DNA from: Aquificaceae bacterium | GTDB taxonomy: Bacteria > Aquificota > Aquificia > Aquificales > Aquificaceae | Assembly (NCBI GenBank): GCA_026982025.1 | Contig: JALSHX010000012.1 | Coordinates: forward strand, 1-6,679 | DNA: 6,679 bases | Reading direction: 5' to 3' | In this document: piece after piece, positions 2,802 through 6,679 of the stretch | Position numbering within the stretch: the first letter of the stretch is position 1 | How the letters are laid out: every line of letters begins with the position of its first letter | Notes under the pieces: model-generated | Seen by the model: only the letters and a program-made list of their open reading frames with translations | The model's database searches: none | What the model was told of the DNA's origin: nothing | Translations under genes and position numbers: made by a program

Positions 2802-5774
2802 AAGGTGGTCATAGTGGGAAACGGAATTGCGGGAACCGCCCTCGTTGAGGAGATACTTCAGAAGTTTTCGGAAAGGGAAGTTAGAATTCAGGTTTTCGGA
2901 GACGAGAGATACATAGGCTACAACAGGATCCTCATAACGGAGGTCCTCGCGGGAAGAAAGCTTATGAGCGACATATACATAAAAAGGTGGCAGTGGTACG
3001 AGGAGCAGGGTGTAAGGCTTGAGGTTGGGAGGAGGGTTGACAGGATATTTCCGAAGAAGAAAACTCTGGTTACCGAGGACGGCGAACTCTTCGGCTACGA
3101 CAAAATTGTAATCGCCACCGGGAGCATACCCTTCATTCCTCCGTCAATTAAAGGAACCGACAAAAAGGGCGTATTCACATACAGAACAGCGGACGATGTT
3201 TTTAAGATACTTGACCTCGCAAGGGTTTCAAAAAAGGCGGTTGTTATTGGAGGAGGTCTTCTGGGTCTTGAGGTGGCAAAGGCCCTCAGAGATATAGGAC
3301 TTGAAGTTACCCTCGTTCACATCTTTGACACCCTTATGGAACAGCAGCTTGATAAAACCGCCTCTGACCTCCTGAAGGCGGACCTTGAGAGGATGGGAAT
3401 TGAGGTATTGCTGGAGAAGGACACGAGGGAAATTCTGGGAGATAAAAAGGCACATGGCGTGCGTTTTGCGGACGGGGAGGAGATAGAAGCTGACTTTGTG
3501 GTCATAGCAACGGGCATAAGACCCAACGCACAGGTTGGGATAAATTCGGGTCTGAAAGTCAACAGGGGAATCGTGGTTGACGACTACATGGAGACCTCCG
3601 CAGGTGATGTTTACGCAGTTGGCGAATGCGTTGAGCACAGGGGAAAGACCTTCGGGCTGGTTGCACCGATAATGGAGCAGGTAAAGGTTTGTGCCCACAA
3701 CCTCATTGAGGGGAACACAAAAAAATACGAAGGATCAATAACATACGCAATGCTCAAGGTGGCGGGTATAAACCTATTCTCAGCGGGGCAGTACCTTGAG
3801 GAGGAAGGGGACGAGGTTGTTTCATTTCTTGACAGGGGACTTTCCATTTACCGCAAGGCTGTGGTAAGAGACAACAAAATTGTAGGCACAATTTTGTACG
3901 GTGATATTCGGGGAAATAACAATCTTCTGGACCTAATAAAGGAAAAGAAGGACATATCCGAGGAGAGGCCCTTCTTTCTCATAAAACACATAGTACCGGG
4001 TGAAGTAACCGAGGTTGAGGACCTCAAAGACACGGACCTCGTCTGCAACTGCAATGCGGTGACCAAGGGGGAAATAATTAAAGCCATCCTTGAAAAGGGT
4101 GCAAAAACCCTTGAAGACATCCAGAACCTCACCAAAGCATCAACATCATGCGGTAGCTGTGCCAATCTCGTTGAGGCTTTACTGAGGCACTACGTTACCG
4201 AAAAGCCCGAAAGGGTTAATAAGTTTGAGGTTGTCAAGAAGGAACTGCATCCCTTTGACGATGAGTTCAGGAGACGAATGGAGAGGTACTTTGAGGAGGG
4301 AGACTGGGAAAGCATACCAGAAGATGACAGGGATATTCGCTTCAAGTGGTACGGGGTCTTTTACAGGAAGGCAACTCCCGGATACTGGATGATACGCATA
4401 AGGGTTCCTAACGGCAGACTAACATACGAGCAGGCTAAGGTGATATCCCACCTTTCGGAGAAGTTCTGCAGGGGTGAGGTTGAGATAACATCCCGCCAGC
4501 AGATTCAGATCAGGTGGATTGAATTAAAGAACGTTCCAGAAATACTCAACGCTCTTCAGAGCGTTGGTTTATCTACTCTCCAAACTGGAATGGACAACAT
4601 CAGGAATGTGACGGGGGATCCTCTCACCGGTTTAGCTGAAGACTCCCTGATTGATACCCTCAGGCTAACGAAGGACATAACCTCCGTTTTCCTCGGAAAG
4701 AAGGAGTACGCGGACATGCCCAGAAAGTTCAATGTGGCTGTTCTGGGCTCGCAGACTGACACCATAAACGCCATGTACAACGACATCTGCCTCTACCTTG
4801 CCCGGAAAGACGGAAAGCTGGGCTTTAACCTCTACCTCGGCGGGAAGATAGGCTCGGGAGGACCCGTTAAAGCTGTTGACATGAACCTCTTTGTTGAACC
4901 TTACGAGGCTCCTGACCTCTGCAGGTGCATCTTTGACATATACAGCACCTTTGGTAACAGGGAAGACAGGACCAGAAACAGGCTCTTTTTCCTCGTTCAG
5001 GAGTGGGGAGTTGACCGATTCAGGGAGGAGATTGAACAAAGAATGTACAGGAGCCTTCCCGAGAAGGGGGAGGACCTTGTTGAAAAATGGGGAGAACGGG
5101 AGGGGGTTGTGAACCTGAGAAACGGCACCTTTGCAGTTCTTGCTGTGGTCCCTGCAGGAAAGATAAAGGCTGAGGACCTCAGGGGATTTGCGGAGCTTTC
5201 AAGGAAGTACGGAAGCAGGGAGCTGAGGCTCACCGTTTACCAGAACCTCTACGTTCCAAACGTTCCGGAGGAGAACCTTGATCATATCCTGAACCACGAA
5301 CTGTTCCAACGCTATCCCACCGTCAGCTCACCCTTTATGACCCATCTGATTGCTTGTGCTGGAAGCGACACCTGCGGATTCGGAGTGATTCCGAACAAAA
5401 GCGATGCTGTGAGGGTAGCGGAGCACCTTTCAAGAAATCTGAAGCTGGACATTCCGTTGCGGACTCACTGGTCCGCGTGTGCCAAAGGTTGCGGACAGCA
5501 CGGATCGGGCGATCTCGGATTCGTAGGCACAAAGACCAAGATAAACGGAGAAGCGGTGCTTGCGGTGGATATCTTTGCGGGTGGTTCAACCACAAGGGAG
5601 GGTTTTAAGGTTGTTCAGGGACTGCCTCTTGACAGGGCGGAGGAAGCCGCCGAAGCACTTGTGAAATTTTACCTTGACAACCGGCAGGAAGGGGAAAGCT
5701 TTGCGGACTTTGCCCACAGGGTAGGTGCGGATGCCCTCAGGGCTGTACTCATGATGGTGGAGAGCCGTGTTTGA
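2799..5774 (+). CDS. nirB: Fused NADH/FAD-[2Fe-2S]-siroheme nitrite reductase (NirB-like N-half, NirA-like C-half)
   Basis: This 991-residue cytoplasmic enzyme should reduce nitrite to ammonium (six electrons) for assimilation. Residues 1-400 are a NirB-like pyridine-nucleotide oxidoreductase: FAD site GNGIAG (7-12), NAD(P)H site GGGLLGLE (151-158), second FAD motif YAVGEC (272-277) followed by GLVAPIMEQ. Residues about 413-465 are a BFD-type [2Fe-2S] domain with Cys416, Cys418, Cys451 and Cys454 (CXC-X32-CXXC). Residues about 480-991 form a full-length ferredoxin-type nitrite reductase: TSRQ (564-567), MDNIRNVTGDPLTG (598-611) and PRKFN (641-645) match the siroheme/nitrite-binding positions of spinach-type NiR by eye, and CX5C (853, 859) plus CX3C (894, 898) are the 4Fe-4S/siroheme ligands. 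The C-half is NirA-like (CGF, CAKGCGQ) rather than like the C-half of classical NirB, and no NirD Rieske gene follows. Electrons presumably pass NADH-FAD-[2Fe-2S]-4Fe4S-siroheme within one chain. The gene has its own sigma-54 promoter and heads an operon with nirC and cobA. Sulfite reductase is less likely given the NiR-type motifs and the neighbours; NADH versus NADPH is undetermined. Confidence 0.9.
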   Translation: MKVVIVGNGIAGTALVEEILQKFSEREVRIQVFGDERYIGYNRILITEVLAGRKLMSDIYIKRWQWYEEQGVRLEVGRRVDRIFPKKKTLVTEDGELFGYDKIVIATGSIPFIPPSIKGTDKKGVFTYRTADDVFKILDLARVSKKAVVIGGGLLGLEVAKALRDIGLEVTLVHIFDTLMEQQLDKTASDLLKADLERMGIEVLLEKDTREILGDKKAHGVRFADGEEIEADFVVIATGIRPNAQVGINSGLKVNRGIVVDDYMETSAGDVYAVGECVEHRGKTFGLVAPIMEQVKVCAHNLIEGNTKKYEGSITYAMLKVAGINLFSAGQYLEEEGDEVVSFLDRGLSIYRKAVVRDNKIVGTILYGDIRGNNNLLDLIKEKKDISEERPFFLIKHIVPGEVTEVEDLKDTDLVCNCNAVTKGEIIKAILEKGAKTLEDIQNLTKASTSCGSCANLVEALLRHYVTEKPERVNKFEVVKKELHPFDDEFRRRMERYFEEGDWESIPEDDRDIRFKWYGVFYRKATPGYWMIRIRVPNGRLTYEQAKVISHLSEKFCRGEVEITSRQQIQIRWIELKNVPEILNALQSVGLSTLQTGMDNIRNVTGDPLTGLAEDSLIDTLRLTKDITSVFLGKKEYADMPRKFNVAVLGSQTDTINAMYNDICLYLARKDGKLGFNLYLGGKIGSGGPVKAVDMNLFVEPYEAPDLCRCIFDIYSTFGNREDRTRNRLFFLVQEWGVDRFREEIEQRMYRSLPEKGEDLVEKWGEREGVVNLRNGTFAVLAVVPAGKIKAEDLRGFAELSRKYGSRELRLTVYQNLYVPNVPEENLDHILNHELFQRYPTVSSPFMTHLIACAGSDTCGFGVIPNKSDAVRVAEHLSRNLKLDIPLRTHWSACAKGCGQHGSGDLGFVGTKTKINGEAVLAVDIFAGGSTTREGFKVVQGLPLDRAEEAAEALVKFYLDNRQEGESFADFAHRVGADALRAVLMMVESRV

Positions 5775-5792
5775 TCCCATTCAATTCCAATA

Positions 5793-5799
5793 GAGGAGG
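5793..5799 (+). promoter_or_regulatory. Ribosome binding site of nirC
   Basis: GAGGAGG stands 7 nt before the ATG at 5807 and selects that start over a TTG at 5771, which would overlap the end of the reductase gene and add twelve non-family residues. Confidence 0.8.
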
Positions 5800-5806
5800 G
5801 CAAGAG

Positions 5807-6634
5807 ATGGCGTATGTGAAACCGGAAGCGGTGGTGGATCAGATGATTCAGGCGGGAGCCTACAAGGCTGGGCTCTCGGCAAAGGACCTGCTCATCAGAG
5901 GCTTTCTGGCAGGTTCACTGCTGGGGTACGCGGTGACCGTTGCCTTCTCCGCCATTGCCCAGACGGACATGAGGATCGTAGGTTCCCTGGTATTTCCTCT
6001 CGGTTTTGTAATGATTATTCTCCTCGGGCTTGAACTGGTAACGGGAAACTTTGCCCTGATTCCGTTAGCGGTCATGGAAAGGAAAACCACCCTCGGCAGA
6101 ATGCTCTACAACTGGACGTGGGTTTACATCGGACACCTTGCGGGAACCTTCTTCTACGGTGCTCTTTTTTACATCGGTGCCACCAAGCTCGGAGCGGTAC
6201 CAGACCCGAAGGTGGGTTCAATGATCGCTAAGGTGGCGGAGAACAATACGCTGGGGTACGCACAGCTTGGCTTTGCGGCAGGGTGGACCGTTGCTTTTGT
6301 AAAGGCTATCCTCTGCAACTGGATGGTTACCCTCGGGGCGGTGATGGCACTTGTGTCTCAGCACGTCATTGGAAAGATCATGGCAATGTGGCTTCCCATT
6401 TTAACCTTCTTCGCTCTGGGCTTTGAGCACGCGGTGGTCAACATGTTTCTAATGCCCACGGGAATGCTCTTCGGTGCAAATATAACCCTCTGGGACTGGT
6501 GGTTCTGGAATCAGATTCCCGTTACCATAGGAAACCTCGTGGCGGGATTCACCCTTACCGGACTCGCACTTTACATGACCCACAGGAAACAGCCTGAAGC
6601 TCAGGGAGCTCAGGTGGTTGAAGAGGCGGCGTGA
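5807..6634 (+). CDS. nirC: Formate/nitrite transporter (FNT) family channel, probable nitrite channel NirC
   Basis: A 275-residue inner-membrane protein with six predicted helices (about 27-50, 57-77, 103-122, 150-185 with a break, 192-218, 235-256). FNT proteins are pentameric channels for small monovalent anions such as formate and nitrite. Family marks seen: ELVTGNF at 76-82 (first signature; Thr79 in the gating-loop position), VKAILCNWMV at 165-174 (Lys166 in the conserved lysine position, Asn171), FEHAVVNMF at 206-214 (His208, the central pore histidine), and NQIPVTIGNLVAG at 235-247 (last signature). The length is typical. It starts 32 nt after the reductase stop with a strong Shine-Dalgarno and overlaps cobA by one base, so it belongs to the same operon. 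Position between a nitrite reductase and a siroheme gene argues for nitrite rather than formate as substrate: import of nitrite, or release when it accumulates. The sequence alone does not prove specificity or direction. The C-terminal tail (261-275) is short and acidic. Confidence 0.88.
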   Translation: MAYVKPEAVVDQMIQAGAYKAGLSAKDLLIRGFLAGSLLGYAVTVAFSAIAQTDMRIVGSLVFPLGFVMIILLGLELVTGNFALIPLAVMERKTTLGRMLYNWTWVYIGHLAGTFFYGALFYIGATKLGAVPDPKVGSMIAKVAENNTLGYAQLGFAAGWTVAFVKAILCNWMVTLGAVMALVSQHVIGKIMAMWLPILTFFALGFEHAVVNMFLMPTGMLFGANITLWDWWFWNQIPVTIGNLVAGFTLTGLALYMTHRKQPEAQGAQVVEEAA

Positions 6635-6679
6635 TGGGAAAGGTTTACCTCGTCGGTGCGGGTCCCGGCGATCCCGAAC
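6634..6679 (+). CDS. cobA: Uroporphyrinogen-III C-methyltransferase (CobA/SUMT), 5' end only
   Basis: Only 15 codons are in the window: MGKVYLVGAGPGDPE, the characteristic N-terminus of S-adenosylmethionine-dependent uroporphyrinogen-III methyltransferases (the VGAGPGDP loop). The enzyme makes precorrin-2, the precursor of siroheme (and of cobalamin). The ATG overlaps the nirC stop by one base (TGATG), indicating coupled translation in the nitrite reductase operon and a dedicated supply of siroheme for the reductase. Whether it is a stand-alone SUMT or fused to a uroporphyrinogen-III synthase or CysG-like domain cannot be seen. Other tetrapyrrole methylases of the CbiL/CobI type share part of this motif but fit the context less well. 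Confidence 0.85.
   Translation, partial: MGKVYLVGAGPGDPE

Noticed and set aside
1787..2812. Longer 341-residue form of the TrpD2-like protein starting at 2812
   Set aside because: The extra 27 residues do not resemble the family N-terminus, overlap the reductase gene and would run across its sigma-54 promoter and Shine-Dalgarno; the ATG at 2731 gives a normal family length.
3228..3698. Long minus-strand open frame opposite the reductase (156 codons), and other open frames opposite or within the large gene
   Set aside because: The plus-strand frame encodes an unmistakable FAD/NAD(P)H domain here; the opposite translations show no family features and no ribosome binding sites were noticed.
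4260..5774. Catalytic half as a sulfite reductase
   Set aside because: MDNIRNVTGDPLTG and PRKFN match the nitrite reductase type, and the neighbours (PII, NarK, FNT channel, sigma-54 promoters) are nitrogen genes; sulfite as a side substrate is not excluded.
5771..6634. Longer FNT protein from a TTG at 5771
   Set aside because: The ATG at 5807 has a strong GAGGAGG 7 nt upstream, and the extra N-terminal residues are translated from that ribosome binding site.

Overview
This 6.7 kb window is a compact, gene-dense bacterial nitrogen-assimilation locus. Heavy AGG/AGA (Arg) and ATA (Ile) use, very tight gene packing, tandem PII-type sequences next to nitrate/nitrite genes, and sigma-54 promoters all suggest a thermophilic chemolithoautotroph of the Aquificales type (Hydrogenobacter, Hydrogenivirga, Thermocrinis, Aquifex and relatives). 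That assignment is an inference from style and content; no rRNA or other marker is present.

The window holds two divergent gene sets separated by 67 bp (2732-2798). Leftward (minus strand), in transcription order, are: trpD2 (TrpD-like glycosyltransferase-family protein, 2731-1787); a MNT nucleotidyltransferase (1785-1468) overlapping a HEPN/HepT partner (1499-1110), which form a putative toxin-antitoxin pair; a 208-residue protein made of two PII domains in one chain (1076-450); and the first 149 codons of a NarK-type nitrate/nitrite transporter (447-1, running off the window). Rightward (plus strand) are: a 991-residue nitrite reductase joining a NirB-like FAD/NADH oxidoreductase and a [2Fe-2S] BFD domain to a complete NirA-like siroheme/4Fe-4S reductase (2799-5774); a formate/nitrite transporter family channel (5807-6634); and the first 15 codons of a CobA-type uroporphyrinogen-III methyltransferase for siroheme synthesis (6634-6679, cut by the window).

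The most striking regulatory signal is a pair of sigma-54 (-24/-12) promoters. One, with the full consensus, drives the nitrite reductase operon (2758-2774, plus). The other, with two mismatches but correct GG-N10-GC spacing, lies directly before the PII-narK pair (1108-1092, minus). Together they suggest a single nitrogen-responsive regulon: nitrate/nitrite enters through NarK and the FNT channel, the fused reductase makes ammonium from nitrite with NADH, CobA helps supply siroheme, and the tandem PII protein presumably senses nitrogen/energy status. No nitrate reductase is in view; it may lie outside.

The most unusual items are the tandem PII protein, with an internal perfect Shine-Dalgarno plus ATG at the start of its second domain and a first domain that lacks the C-terminal loop; the one-chain NADH-to-siroheme nitrite reductase built from NirB-like and NirA-like halves; the very short predicted 5' leaders at both sigma-54 promoters; and the low-GC HEPN-MNT pair placed inside the nitrogen locus. 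There is no non-coding stretch over 300 bases, and I saw no tRNA, rRNA, CRISPR, insertion sequence or convincing terminator.
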